From: Oscillospiraceae bacterium
GTDB lineage: Bacteria > Bacillota > Clostridia > Oscillospirales > Acutalibacteraceae
Assembly: GCA_015066225.1 (NCBI GenBank)
Contig: SVOT01000001.1
Span: 310,001-374,000, forward strand
DNA: 64,000 nt
Direction: 5' to 3'
Below, one piece after another: positions 35,506 to 43,841 of the stretch; the first letter of the stretch is position 1, and every line of letters starts with the position of its first letter. Made by a program: the position numbers and the translations under genes. Below the pieces are notes generated by a model. The model had not been told where the DNA came from, searched no databases, and saw only the letters and a program-made list of their open reading frames with translations.

Positions 35506-35518
35506 TAATATATAAACA

Positions 35519-35547
35519 CCCCCGATTTTCACTAAGAAAATCGGGGG
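35519..35547 (-). terminator. Terminator of the surface-glycopolymer cluster
   Basis: Minus strand CCCCCGATTTTC pairs with GAAAATCGGGGG around a five-base loop, five bases after the dehydrogenase stop. The tail TGTTTATATATT is only moderately T-rich. Confidence 0.8.
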
Positions 35548-35552
35548 TTGCT

Positions 35553-36605
35553 TTATCTTTTTATCGAGGGATTGAGCCAAAATTTCGGCATATCGCCTTC
35601 AAAGAATTTTTGCGCTTCCTTCATCATCATTGCGGGGCTGTCGCTGTATGAGTTGATTGTGTCGCCGCCACGGTGATTTGTGAGAGTGCAGTTATCAAGT
35701 CCAACAAGAGGATTATTCTCTTTGGTGACAGGTTCGACGTCGAAAACGTCAATAGCTGCGCCCATAATTTCGCCTGATTTAAGAGCACTTGCCAACGCAT
35801 CATAATCAACCATATATGAACGGGCTGTGTTGATAAAATACGCTGTATTTTTCATTTTTTTGAATTCTTCCTCACCAAGAAGAATTGATTTTCTGCTCAA
35901 TCTTGCGTGAAGAGAAACAACGTCAGAGTTGGCAAGAAGCTGTTCAAGGGGAACAAATTTTGCAATATTTTTATTTATATCATCATAGTTGCCGAATGGG
36001 TCGGAAATAAGGAAACGGCAATTAAAAGCCTTTAGCTTCTGATAAACCAGCTTTGCAACAGAACCGAAGCCGATGAGACCGATAGTCATATCGCACATTT
36101 CGTGAATCTGAGTTGCCGTGTTGGGGTATTTTTCACGCCATTCACCATTATTTATAGCGATGTTTGAGCGTGTAATATTTCTTGTTTCGTTAAGAATAAG
36201 GCCCACGGTGAACTCAGCAACGGCATTTGCATTGTGGCTGGGATTCAACAAAACGGCTATATTTCGCTCTGTGCAGGCTGCAACATCAATGTTTTCGTGA
36301 CCGCCGCGGTTACAGAGAATGAGTTTTAATTTTTTTGCTCTTTCAAGAACCGTTTTTGTAATGGGGCAAAGGTGACACATTATAACATCTGCATCCTCAA
36401 CTGCCTCGAGAAGTCCCTCGGGCAAATCAAGTGTTTCAAAACCGCCTGTTTCAATAACCTTAACGATGTGGCGCATTTCATGACGAGAATGCAAACCAAA
36501 AAAGAAATACTCAATGCTATCAAATGAAAGGTATTGGTATGACTCAATGCCTTTTTTCATCATATCTGTGGTAATAAAATTATCACCTATTGCAACACAC
36601 TTCAT
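35553..36605 (-). CDS. D-isomer-specific 2-hydroxyacid dehydrogenase family protein
   Basis: 350 residues. The split substrate domain encloses a Rossmann domain with the NAD motif GLIGFGSVAKLVY (near 175), the family signature FINTARSYMVDYDAL, and the catalytic His region TNHRGGDTINS near 310. The family interconverts 2-keto and D-2-hydroxy acids with NAD(H). It overlaps the cytidylyltransferase stop by one base (TAATG), so the two are tightly coupled. It may therefore prepare the acid or alcohol that is activated with CTP. The real substrate is unknown. Confidence 0.82.
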   Translation of the reverse strand: MKCVAIGDNFITTDMMKKGIESYQYLSFDSIEYFFFGLHSRHEMRHIVKVIETGGFETLDLPEGLLEAVEDADVIMCHLCPITKTVLERAKKLKLILCNRGGHENIDVAACTERNIAVLLNPSHNANAVAEFTVGLILNETRNITRSNIAINNGEWREKYPNTATQIHEMCDMTIGLIGFGSVAKLVYQKLKAFNCRFLISDPFGNYDDINKNIAKFVPLEQLLANSDVVSLHARLSRKSILLGEEEFKKMKNTAYFINTARSYMVDYDALASALKSGEIMGAAIDVFDVEPVTKENNPLVGLDNCTLTNHRGGDTINSYSDSPAMMMKEAQKFFEGDMPKFWLNPSIKR

Positions 36606-37315
36606 TATTTTTCCTCCCTTAAAAGAAGCTCAGCAAGAACCATATCAAACTCAGTTGTTATTTTAAAGTTCATACGGTCACCTGTTACGATACCAACGTG
36701 GAAGCCTTTTTCAAGATACATTCTGCCGGCTTCCATATATGAATCTGTTTCAGCCTGAGTGAGCTTAACCTGAATATCTTTGAACTGTTTAATATTGAAG
36801 GTCTGGGGGCCCTGGTCGCAGAAAACTGTTGACCTTTCGGGAACACAGGTACTCTCCTTGCCATCTTCAGCGATAAGAACCGTATCGATTGTCGGGAGAG
36901 AGGTTGTTACCATATCATAATCTTTTACCATTGTGAAGTTATCCTCAACAATACGCTGAGAAACAAAGGGTCTTGCACAGTCGTGAACACAGAGAAAATC
37001 ATTCTCTGTAGGTGTGCCGCCCAAATCCTCAATAGCCGCGTCAACAATGTTAACCATTGAAAGAAATCTTGTTGCACCACCTGTTATGATGATTATTTTT
37101 GAAATATCAATGCCGTATTCTGTGAGCATATCTTTACAATAATCCATCCACTGAGGGTTCATTGCAAGAATAACCTTGTCAATATTCGGGGAAGCCAAAA
37201 AGGTTCTGACAGTTCTGACAACAATCGGAACATCTGCAATTTTCAAAAACTGCTTGGGAACCTTACTCTCCATTCGTGAACCGATTCCACCTGCAAGAAT
37301 TCCGGCATAATTCAT
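36605..37315 (-). CDS. IspD/TarI-family cytidylyltransferase
   Basis: 236 residues with the CTP-binding motif LAGGIGSRMESKVPKQFL (8-25), the acid-patch HDCARPFVS near 121 and TGDRMNFKIT near 215. The family makes CDP-methylerythritol (IspD) or CDP-ribitol (TarI). The neighbours (LicD, 2-hydroxyacid dehydrogenase, acyltransferase) point to surface glycopolymer rather than isoprenoid synthesis. A housekeeping ispD is expected elsewhere, but I cannot see it. TarJ, the usual TarI partner, is absent. Confidence 0.8.
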   Translation of the reverse strand: MNYAGILAGGIGSRMESKVPKQFLKIADVPIVVRTVRTFLASPNIDKVILAMNPQWMDYCKDMLTEYGIDISKIIIITGGATRFLSMVNIVDAAIEDLGGTPTENDFLCVHDCARPFVSQRIVEDNFTMVKDYDMVTTSLPTIDTVLIAEDGKESTCVPERSTVFCDQGPQTFNIKQFKDIQVKLTQAETDSYMEAGRMYLEKGFHVGIVTGDRMNFKITTEFDMVLAELLLREEK

Positions 37316-37333
37316 ATGTATTCTCCTTAATTA

Positions 37334-39271
37334 TTAATCAATTTCCTTTTCAAACAATTCTCCGTTGATATCAACATCTCTAAAGCTTGTTTCGCCTTTT
37401 TCATCGAAAATGTACTTACCCAAATCAATACGGGCAAAATTATGGGGACAACGTCTGTTGCTTAAGTTCGGTTTTTCCATATAATTCGGCCCATAGGCAT
37501 AATTAAGGTAGCCAGTGGGATCAACAGGGATTGGCGCTTTAATTCCGTTAAGTTCAACGTAAACTGTATCTTCTAATCCATCAATCGGCAAGGGGCCGGC
37601 TTTCAGTTTTTTACCAACCGTATCAATAAGCCATTTCGCATTCTTTTTGTTCTTGTATATTTTTGAAACAAAGTCAAATACGTGGTGATATACTCCCCAA
37701 GGAATAAGTCTTAAAAAAGGTAACAATACTTTTGTTAAACGGTAATGGAAATTCTTTCTTGGTTCATTATACCAACGAACTATAAGACAATCGTATATAA
37801 TCGCAAGTATCAACGTCTGAAGCTTTTGAAAAAGTTTTATATTACTTGTTTGGTCATAAATTAGAATATCAATAAAAATGCCATCCGGAAAGACATTTTT
37901 ACTAGAGTATCTCGTAGAAAAATATGTCGGATCAAGTCTGATTTTTTCAGTAGTATAATGACTGCCGCTGTTGTTAAACGGACCGGAATATGAATAGTCT
38001 TTAGAAAGCTGTGTCTTGCAAACTTCTCGGAATTTTTCGTAATCCTTACGAAGCATTCCTATATCAAGATCGTCATCCCACGGGATTACTTCACCGGATC
38101 TGACAGCACCCAAGAGTGTTCCTCCTGCAAGGAAATACTTAATATCATTTTCAACACAAATTCTATCAATTTCTTTAAGCATCTCAATTTCAACTGCTTG
38201 AATTTGCTTAATTCTTCCGCCATAAAATGCAACATTGTCAGATGTATCATATTCAAGTTCAGTTATATACGACACAACATGCTTAATTGCACAAGAAAGA
38301 CTGAACCCACTTTTAATTTTCAAATTAGAAAACTTTAGTGTATTTAAACATCTATATTTTTTTTGAATATTTGCGGAAAGAGACTTTTCTAAAGTAAAAT
38401 CTCCGGAATATTTCTTGTAAATTTGTTCCTTTATTTCTGAAACAGATGAAACACAGGAAGCTACGTTGTAAACATGACCTTTTTTTGCAGAATAAGATGA
38501 AACAAAAATATTAACACAAGCGTCTCTGACATATGAAAAACTAAATATGTCCTTATAATCTTCATCAGTTATAACGATTTTCTTCTTATTGTAAGCTTCC
38601 TCAACTATCGCCTTAATATCAAACTGCGGTGTATGATAGCGATCAGGAGCCAAAACATTATCAAAACGCAGAAGTGTGATGTTAACACCATTATCTCTAA
38701 CAGCTTGCCTGCAAAGTGCTTCTAACTCCAAAAAATACTCTATTTCCTCGGTTTTGTTGCAAATTTCCTCTATAAAGAAGTTAAACTCACGTTCAGCAAG
38801 AGTCTCTGCCTCACTGATAAATGCGTCATATCCCGGTAGCATAACGCTTAAAATACATTTAGAATTTTTATGATTTCTTAAACAATCACAAATTTTATTA
38901 AGCTTTGATAAAGTTTGTGATTTCGTTTTTATATCTTCACAATCAACAAAAAAGAACACTTCTGTATCCTCTTTTACATAACGTGAAAAATCCTCAAAAG
39001 AACAGCTTTCAATCTCAGCTTCATCAATAAAAGCTCCTCTATAATCGCTTAAATTACAGTCATCAATATAAGCAACCTTATCAAACACAGTGTGTTTATC
39101 ATTAGCTTTTTTAACGCCATACATTAAGTAGTCACAAAGAAAACTGTTATCTCCGACAAAAAAAACTGATTTAAAACCACAATCAATTTTACCGGCTTGT
39201 ATGCGTTTAAAACGAGGGAACAAGGATTGCGCCACCATAATTTTTTCGTCGGTAATTACTAAATTTTTCAT
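37334..39271 (-). CDS. LicD-type phosphotransferase with N-terminal degenerate epimerase-like domain
   Basis: 645 residues in two parts. The first about 290 resemble a nucleotide-sugar epimerase (SDR) in its later half: LLRFDNVLAPDRYHTPQFD, then ITDEDYKDIFSFSYVRDAC and HVYNVAS. The glycine-rich nucleotide loop and the YxxxK pair are not recognisable. Residues about 355-640 are a LicD/FKTN-type domain: EMLKEIDRICVENDIKYF, LAGGTLLGAVRSGEVIPWD (near 380) and DDLDIGMLRKDYEKF. LicD enzymes move phosphocholine, phosphoribitol or similar groups from CDP donors to glycans. Sequence is clearly more AT-rich than neighbours, a sign of transfer. Confidence 0.78.
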   Translation of the reverse strand: MKNLVITDEKIMVAQSLFPRFKRIQAGKIDCGFKSVFFVGDNSFLCDYLMYGVKKANDKHTVFDKVAYIDDCNLSDYRGAFIDEAEIESCSFEDFSRYVKEDTEVFFFVDCEDIKTKSQTLSKLNKICDCLRNHKNSKCILSVMLPGYDAFISEAETLAEREFNFFIEEICNKTEEIEYFLELEALCRQAVRDNGVNITLLRFDNVLAPDRYHTPQFDIKAIVEEAYNKKKIVITDEDYKDIFSFSYVRDACVNIFVSSYSAKKGHVYNVASCVSSVSEIKEQIYKKYSGDFTLEKSLSANIQKKYRCLNTLKFSNLKIKSGFSLSCAIKHVVSYITELEYDTSDNVAFYGGRIKQIQAVEIEMLKEIDRICVENDIKYFLAGGTLLGAVRSGEVIPWDDDLDIGMLRKDYEKFREVCKTQLSKDYSYSGPFNNSGSHYTTEKIRLDPTYFSTRYSSKNVFPDGIFIDILIYDQTSNIKLFQKLQTLILAIIYDCLIVRWYNEPRKNFHYRLTKVLLPFLRLIPWGVYHHVFDFVSKIYKNKKNAKWLIDTVGKKLKAGPLPIDGLEDTVYVELNGIKAPIPVDPTGYLNYAYGPNYMEKPNLSNRRCPHNFARIDLGKYIFDEKGETSFRDVDINGELFEKEID

Positions 39272-39321
39272 TTCAACTCACCTACACTGCAGATTTTCTA
39301 TTAAAACAATAAGAAACAATA

Positions 39322-40401
39322 TTATTCAAATAACAAATTCTTTAATTTGGGTAATGACTTACGACACAGCTCCACAACAATATTACACATAAATGCCAAG
39401 CACACTGTTATTGCTATGTATATTAGCAAATTCCCCATAGGGGATATATCAAATTTAAAATGATTTAAAACACGTGCTACAACACGATGATTAAGATACA
39501 AAAGAAGCGACGCTTTACCTAAAAAAGAACAAAACTTCTGAGGTAAAATATCCGGTATCCCCGTAACACCACTGAAAACTATTACACAAAGGAAGCAAAA
39601 GAAAATTATTGATACAAAATCCAGTCCTTTACCCTTTCCGTATTGCATAATTAAACCAATTATGAGAAGAATTATCATCTCAATTAAGACAAAAATCGCT
39701 TTCCCCGTCTTTTTTATTTTAATATCTTTTGAGTTAATTCTGGAAACCACCGAAAAAATAAAGCATCCTAAACAAATACCCGCGATAGCACGAATAACAG
39801 AGAAGGTTGTGAACTCACTCCAGTCAAGATAGTTTAATGTTTTCTTTGCCTGACAGGCATAACCGTACAAAAATATCGAAATAATTAAAGAACCCACGTT
39901 CAAAAACCAATCTCTATGTTTGAGTAACAAAGGAAACAGCACACCGATCGCAATAAACATTGCACCGATATACCAGGTTGGACCATTGTATATAGTACCA
40001 TACTCGATCCCCGATTTCATAAGCAGCATTACTTCACCTATTGCTGAAATTAAAGACCTACCCAGGTCAGTAAAGTAATAATCACCTTTAACAAAAAATG
40101 ATGTTTGTCTTACAGCAAAAGCAATTAAAAATGCAATTATAAAATAGGGATAAATGGGTTTTAACTTATTAATTACGTAATCAACAGTACTTCTACCACT
40201 GTGTAACGAATCAAATTTTTCTGATGATTTAGCCATAAAATAGCCTGAAACCATGAAGAAAAACTCAACACAAATATAACCGGCCGGAAGTGGTGCATTA
40301 TCTCCTATCATCACGGCATATTTACTATGATACAAAACTATCACAACCGAAAAAAGAAACTTCAATAAATCAATTTCCGGATTAATCTTTTTTTTAACCA
40401 T
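39322..40401 (-). CDS. Acyltransferase family 3 membrane protein
   Basis: About 359 residues and roughly ten membrane helices. The N-terminus KKKINPEIDLLKFLFSVVIVLYHSKYA carries the catalytic-type His (YHSK), and EFFFMVSGYFMA is also typical. Members O-acetylate or acylate surface glycans. I choose ATG 40401 with GGAGGG five bases upstream. ATG 40413 would leave a leader of only about ten bases from the promoter at 40429-40457. It is first in the cluster with LicD and the CDP-sugar-type enzymes. AT-rich. Confidence 0.82.
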   Translation of the reverse strand: MVKKKINPEIDLLKFLFSVVIVLYHSKYAVMIGDNAPLPAGYICVEFFFMVSGYFMAKSSEKFDSLHSGRSTVDYVINKLKPIYPYFIIAFLIAFAVRQTSFFVKGDYYFTDLGRSLISAIGEVMLLMKSGIEYGTIYNGPTWYIGAMFIAIGVLFPLLLKHRDWFLNVGSLIISIFLYGYACQAKKTLNYLDWSEFTTFSVIRAIAGICLGCFIFSVVSRINSKDIKIKKTGKAIFVLIEMIILLIIGLIMQYGKGKGLDFVSIIFFCFLCVIVFSGVTGIPDILPQKFCSFLGKASLLLYLNHRVVARVLNHFKFDISPMGNLLIYIAITVCLAFMCNIVVELCRKSLPKLKNLLFE

Positions 40402-40428
40402 ATAACCCTCCATTAAAATCCTTATAAT

Positions 40429-40457
40429 ATTTTACATTAGTTGTCATTTATTGTCAA
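40429..40457 (-). promoter_or_regulatory. Promoter of the surface-glycopolymer cluster
   Basis: Minus strand TTGACA (40457-40452), 17 bases, TAAAAT (40434-40429). Confidence 0.82.
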
Positions 40458-40496
40458 TACGGAAACAAAATAACCTTATTTCATCGGTATTTACAT

Positions 40497-40531
40497 AACA
40501 AAACAACTCCCTGCATTTCTGCAAGGAGTTG
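40497..40531 (-). terminator. Terminator of rplM-rpsI
   Basis: Minus strand CAACTCCTTGCA pairs with TGCAGGGAGTTG (one mismatch or wobble) and is followed by TTTTGTT. Confidence 0.85.
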
Positions 40532-40547
40532 GAAAAACACAAAGAAA

Positions 40548-40946
40548 TTATCTCTTTGAGAACTGGGGTGCACGACGTGCGCCTTTGAGACCGTATTTCT
40601 TTCTTTCTTTCATTCTGGGGTCACGAGTAAGAAGACCTGCTTTTTTGAGTGTTGCACGAACATCGTCTTCAGACTGAAGAAGAGCTCTTGCAATACCGTG
40701 ACGGATAGCACCAGCCTGACCTGTAACGCCACCGCCGTTTACACGGCAAACTACATCGTATTTTTCAACGCTCTCTGTAAGTGCAAGAGGCTGACGAACG
40801 ATAAGCTTGAGTGTTTCAAGACCGAAATAATCGTCGATATCTCTGTCGTTGATTGTGATTTTACCTGTGCCGGGATAAACTCTGACACGAGCAACTGATT
40901 TTTTTCTTCTACCTGTTCCGTAGAAATATGCTTTGCTTTCGTACAT
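40548..40946 (-). CDS. rpsI: Small-subunit ribosomal protein uS9
   Basis: 132 residues, with [15 protein letters not shown] at the N-terminus and the basic C-terminal tail ending [17 protein letters not shown], which reaches the P-site tRNA. It follows rplM by 17 bases. Confidence 0.97.
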   Translation of the reverse strand: MYESKAYFYGTGRRKKSVARVRVYPGTGKITINDRDIDDYFGLETLKLIVRQPLALTESVEKYDVVCRVNGGGVTGQAGAIRHGIARALLQSEDDVRATLKKAGLLTRDPRMKERKKYGLKGARRAPQFSKR

Positions 40947-40963
40947 AATTAGTGCCTCCTCCC

Positions 40964-41389
40964 TTAAAATTCTCTAACGATGGGCTTCTGAGCAGCCTGA
41001 TCGTGTTCTGCACCAGCATAAACACGAAGGCGAGCCATAGCAGCTCTGCCGAGTGTGTTGTCGGGAAGCATACCCTTAACAGCTTTCTGAACTGCAAATT
41101 CGGGTTTTTCTTTCATAAGAGTGCCGTATTTAACAGCTTTCATGTTGCCGACATAACCGGTGTGATGATAGTAGATTTTGTCTTCGAGCTTTTTACCTGT
41201 GAGAACAACCTTAGCAGCATTGATGATGATAACGCTGTCGCCACAGTCTGCGTGAGGAGCAAAGGTGGGTTTATGTTTGCCGCGAAGAAGAACAGCAGCA
41301 GCAACAGCAACGTCGCCGAGAGTTCTGCCTGCAGCGTCAAGAACATACCACTGACGCTCGCTCTTGCCTTTAGGCATATAAGTAGACAT
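40964..41389 (-). CDS. rplM: Large-subunit ribosomal protein uL13
   Basis: 141 residues: [41 protein letters not shown] and [20 protein letters not shown] are all standard. GGAGG lies seven bases before the ATG at 41389. Co-transcribed with rpsI from a consensus promoter. Confidence 0.97.
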   Translation of the reverse strand: MSTYMPKGKSERQWYVLDAAGRTLGDVAVAAAVLLRGKHKPTFAPHADCGDSVIIINAAKVVLTGKKLEDKIYYHHTGYVGNMKAVKYGTLMKEKPEFAVQKAVKGMLPDNTLGRAAMARLRVYAGAEHDQAAQKPIVREF

Positions 41390-41438
41390 AACAGTTACCT
41401 CCGTAATATTTGGGTTTCCCCTTCTTTAATGCCTTGAT

Positions 41439-41467
41439 ATATTACCACACGGCTTGCCAATTGTCAA
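41439..41467 (-). promoter_or_regulatory. Promoter of rplM-rpsI
   Basis: Minus strand TTGACA (41467-41462), 17 bases, TAATAT (41444-41439). The leader is about 45 bases and contains a small GGG-GAAA-CCC stem-loop. It is too short for me to call a ribosomal-protein leader motif. Confidence 0.85.
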
Positions 41468-41559
41468 CGATTTTTTGCAACAAATTTAAAATAATCAACG
41501 CTATCTCATTTTTACTCGTTTTTTCTCTTGTTTTCTCATTTTTTCTAAAATGTAAATTT

Positions 41560-41598
41560 CAAAAAATTAAAGGATAGCAATAATTTTTGCTACCCTTT
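41560..41598 (-). terminator. Terminator of the D,D-carboxypeptidase gene
   Basis: Minus strand AAAGGGTAGCAA pairs with TTGCTATCCTTT (one G-U), followed by AATTTTTTG. Confidence 0.85.
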
Positions 41599-41612
41599 TT
41601 GTGTATTTTCAA

Positions 41613-43034
41613 CTACTTATGCGCAAGATTACTGTAATCTTTCACAACGTTAATCTGGCTTTTCAATCTTTTTTTCTTTTTGCGTTTATTCTTTGTTCCT
41701 CTCAGCAAAACAAGAATCACGACCACAATAATTGTCAAAACAACAAAGAAATATTTTGATGATGCGATGCTTTCAACCCAGTTAAATGCCGCCCAAAGAT
41801 AGTTTTTCTTAACCGTTTGAACAGCTACAAGCTCGACATCTGCAATTTTAACGTCATTATACATTAGCGAAGCCGTTGTAACAATCTGCCCTTTTTCAAC
41901 AGGTGCGTCAAGCTCGGCAACAAAGCCATCAGGTAATTTCACTTTTAAGTCATCAATAACAATATCTTTATGAACAACGGCATTAATGGGTTTTGCAGGA
42001 ACAAGACCGACATAGTCACTTCCCCTGCCGTATTTAACACCTGCTTCTGCTAAAACGTAGCTTTCATCGGCAAGAGTTTTCATTTTAACGTTAGAGAATG
42101 CCCAACGAAGCATATGTCTGCACATTAAAAATGCTGTGTTTGCTTCGTCAAGGTTTGCCGGCTCATAATAGTAGTCATAGGTGCCCTTCATTGCAATTGA
42201 AATGAAGGTATAGCCGTCCTTTGTGGCACTTGAAATCAAGCAACAGCCTGCTTTATCAGTCGTACCCGTTTTCAAACCGATTGCCCCCTCATAATAATAG
42301 GGCGAAACGTCGTTAAGAAGCGGGTTTGTGTTGTATAGATATCTGACATCGCTTTTATTTGTAGCCGGCATAGTTTTGCCGTATTTTGACGACATAAATT
42401 TTATTGTGTCGTTCTGAAGAGCTTTTTTGGCAATAATATACATATCATTTGCTGTTGTTCTGTTCTGTGTTTCGCTGTCAAACCCGACAACTGATTCATC
42501 ATCAAGACCGTGGGGATTGGCAAAATATGTATCCTTGCAGCCCAAAGCCGCTACATAATCATTCATTTTGTTGACAAAATTCTGTGTATCACCACCGCCG
42601 AAATGCTCGGCTAAAACAGCGGCGGCATCGTTAGCACTGGGCAAAAACAAACAGTAAAGAAGCATTTCAAAGGTTGTTGTTTCATCCGCAATAAGACCCG
42701 CAACCGAGCTGCCTGTGCCGTCAAGACTGTGAACGGCATCATAGGAGCAGGTGATTTTTTTCTGAAGGTCGTCACATTCATCCAGAGCAACGAGAGCTGT
42801 AACGATTTTTGTCAATGAAGCAGGCGCCGTGATTTTATCGGCATTTTTGCTGTAAACAACAGTATCTGTATCGGCATTGACAAGCAAAGCTATTTCTGTA
42901 TCAAAGGTTGTTTCTTCGATATAATAACCTGTGCCGTTTGTTTTCACCCCTTCATCACCCGCCGCAAAAGCAACGGTTGAAAGGGAACTTATTGATAAAA
43001 TCGAACAAAATATTAAAATCAGTAATTTTTTCAT
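41613..43034 (-). CDS. D-alanyl-D-alanine carboxypeptidase (DacF/DacA type, C-terminal anchor)
   Basis: Low-molecular-weight penicillin-binding protein trimming the terminal D-Ala of peptidoglycan stem peptides. ATG 43034 (GGTGA upstream), 473 residues. Signal peptide about 1-25, active-site SLTK (Ser73-Lys76), SAND as the SxN motif and KTGTTD as the KTG motif. A beta-rich C-terminal domain, then a membrane helix (about 430-452) and a very basic tail (KNKRKKKKR). Anchoring by a true membrane helix rather than an amphipathic one is typical for this clade. Monocistronic. Confidence 0.9.
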   Translation of the reverse strand: MKKLLILIFCSILSISSLSTVAFAAGDEGVKTNGTGYYIEETTFDTEIALLVNADTDTVVYSKNADKITAPASLTKIVTALVALDECDDLQKKITCSYDAVHSLDGTGSSVAGLIADETTTFEMLLYCLFLPSANDAAAVLAEHFGGGDTQNFVNKMNDYVAALGCKDTYFANPHGLDDESVVGFDSETQNRTTANDMYIIAKKALQNDTIKFMSSKYGKTMPATNKSDVRYLYNTNPLLNDVSPYYYEGAIGLKTGTTDKAGCCLISSATKDGYTFISIAMKGTYDYYYEPANLDEANTAFLMCRHMLRWAFSNVKMKTLADESYVLAEAGVKYGRGSDYVGLVPAKPINAVVHKDIVIDDLKVKLPDGFVAELDAPVEKGQIVTTASLMYNDVKIADVELVAVQTVKKNYLWAAFNWVESIASSKYFFVVLTIIVVVILVLLRGTKNKRKKKKRLKSQINVVKDYSNLAHK

Positions 43035-43076
43035 AGACAATCACCGTTAAATGTTATAAAATATACTCATAGATGC

Positions 43077-43082
43077 ATTATA
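43077..43082 (-). promoter_or_regulatory. Extended -10 promoter of the D,D-carboxypeptidase gene
   Basis: Minus strand TGGTATAAT, an extended -10 (TGn-TATAAT) with no good -35 box. About 40 bases before the ATG. Confidence 0.6.
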
Positions 43083-43135
43083 CCATTTCTCGTTTCAAAA
43101 TGAAATAGTATTTATGAAAAAAGGAGCAACAAATT

Positions 43136-43831
43136 ATGGTTTTTGTTACCGGTGATACACACGGCGATCCCGAGAGACTTTCAAAGTCTGCATTAAAATC
43201 CTTGAACGAGGGCGATACGCTCATCATCTGCGGTGATTTCGGCTTTATATGGGATAAATCGAAGGCAGAGCAAAAGGTTCTGAAAGCTCTTTCAAAGAGA
43301 AAATATAATATATGCTTCATTGACGGCACTCACGAGAACTTTGACCTTCTGAACGCATACCCACTCACCACCTGGAACAACGGCAAGGTTCACAGAATTT
43401 CAGACAATATTTTTCACCTTATGCGCGGTCAGGTTTTTGAAATTGACGGCTTGAAGATTTTCACTATGGGTGGCGGTGAAAGTCCCGACCTTGATTCAAG
43501 ACTGGAGGATAACCCCTGGTTAAAATACGAAATCCCCACAAAAGATGAGTTGCTTGAGGGTGCGAACAACCTTGAAGACCATGATTGTAAAATCGACGTT
43601 ATCATCACCCACGAGCCATCTACAACTATCAAAGGCTTTTTAAAGCTTGGCGAAACCGAGGCTGTTCGAGTTACAACGCTCAACGCATATTTCGATGAGC
43701 TTTCTAAATGCAGCGAATTTGACAGATGGTTTTTCGGCAGCCTGCATCTTGATAAATACATTTCAAACACATACATCGGTGTACACAAGGCTATCGTAAA
43801 CGCTCACACAGGCGAAAGAGTAAAGTTCTGA
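43136..43831 (+). CDS. Metallophosphoesterase
   Basis: 231-residue calcineurin-like phosphoesterase. The metal motifs appear as TGDTHGD (5-11), ICGDFGF (about 31-37), GTHENFD (about 62-68), ITHEPS (near 158) and FGSLHLD near 206. In GTHE the usual Asn of GNHE is replaced by Thr, which recurs in this Firmicutes subgroup. Substrate unknown. AAAGGAG lies nine bases before the ATG. It is followed after 10 bases by the beta-helix gene, likely one transcript. Confidence 0.82.
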   Translation: MVFVTGDTHGDPERLSKSALKSLNEGDTLIICGDFGFIWDKSKAEQKVLKALSKRKYNICFIDGTHENFDLLNAYPLTTWNNGKVHRISDNIFHLMRGQVFEIDGLKIFTMGGGESPDLDSRLEDNPWLKYEIPTKDELLEGANNLEDHDCKIDVIITHEPSTTIKGFLKLGETEAVRVTTLNAYFDELSKCSEFDRWFFGSLHLDKYISNTYIGVHKAIVNAHTGERVKF

Positions 43832-43841
43832 GGTATTTTTT

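Noticed and set aside
41390..41467. Ribosomal protein L13 leader element before rplM
   Set aside because: The leader is only about 45 bases with a small GGG-GAAA-CCC hairpin; I could not match it to the known leader structure by eye.
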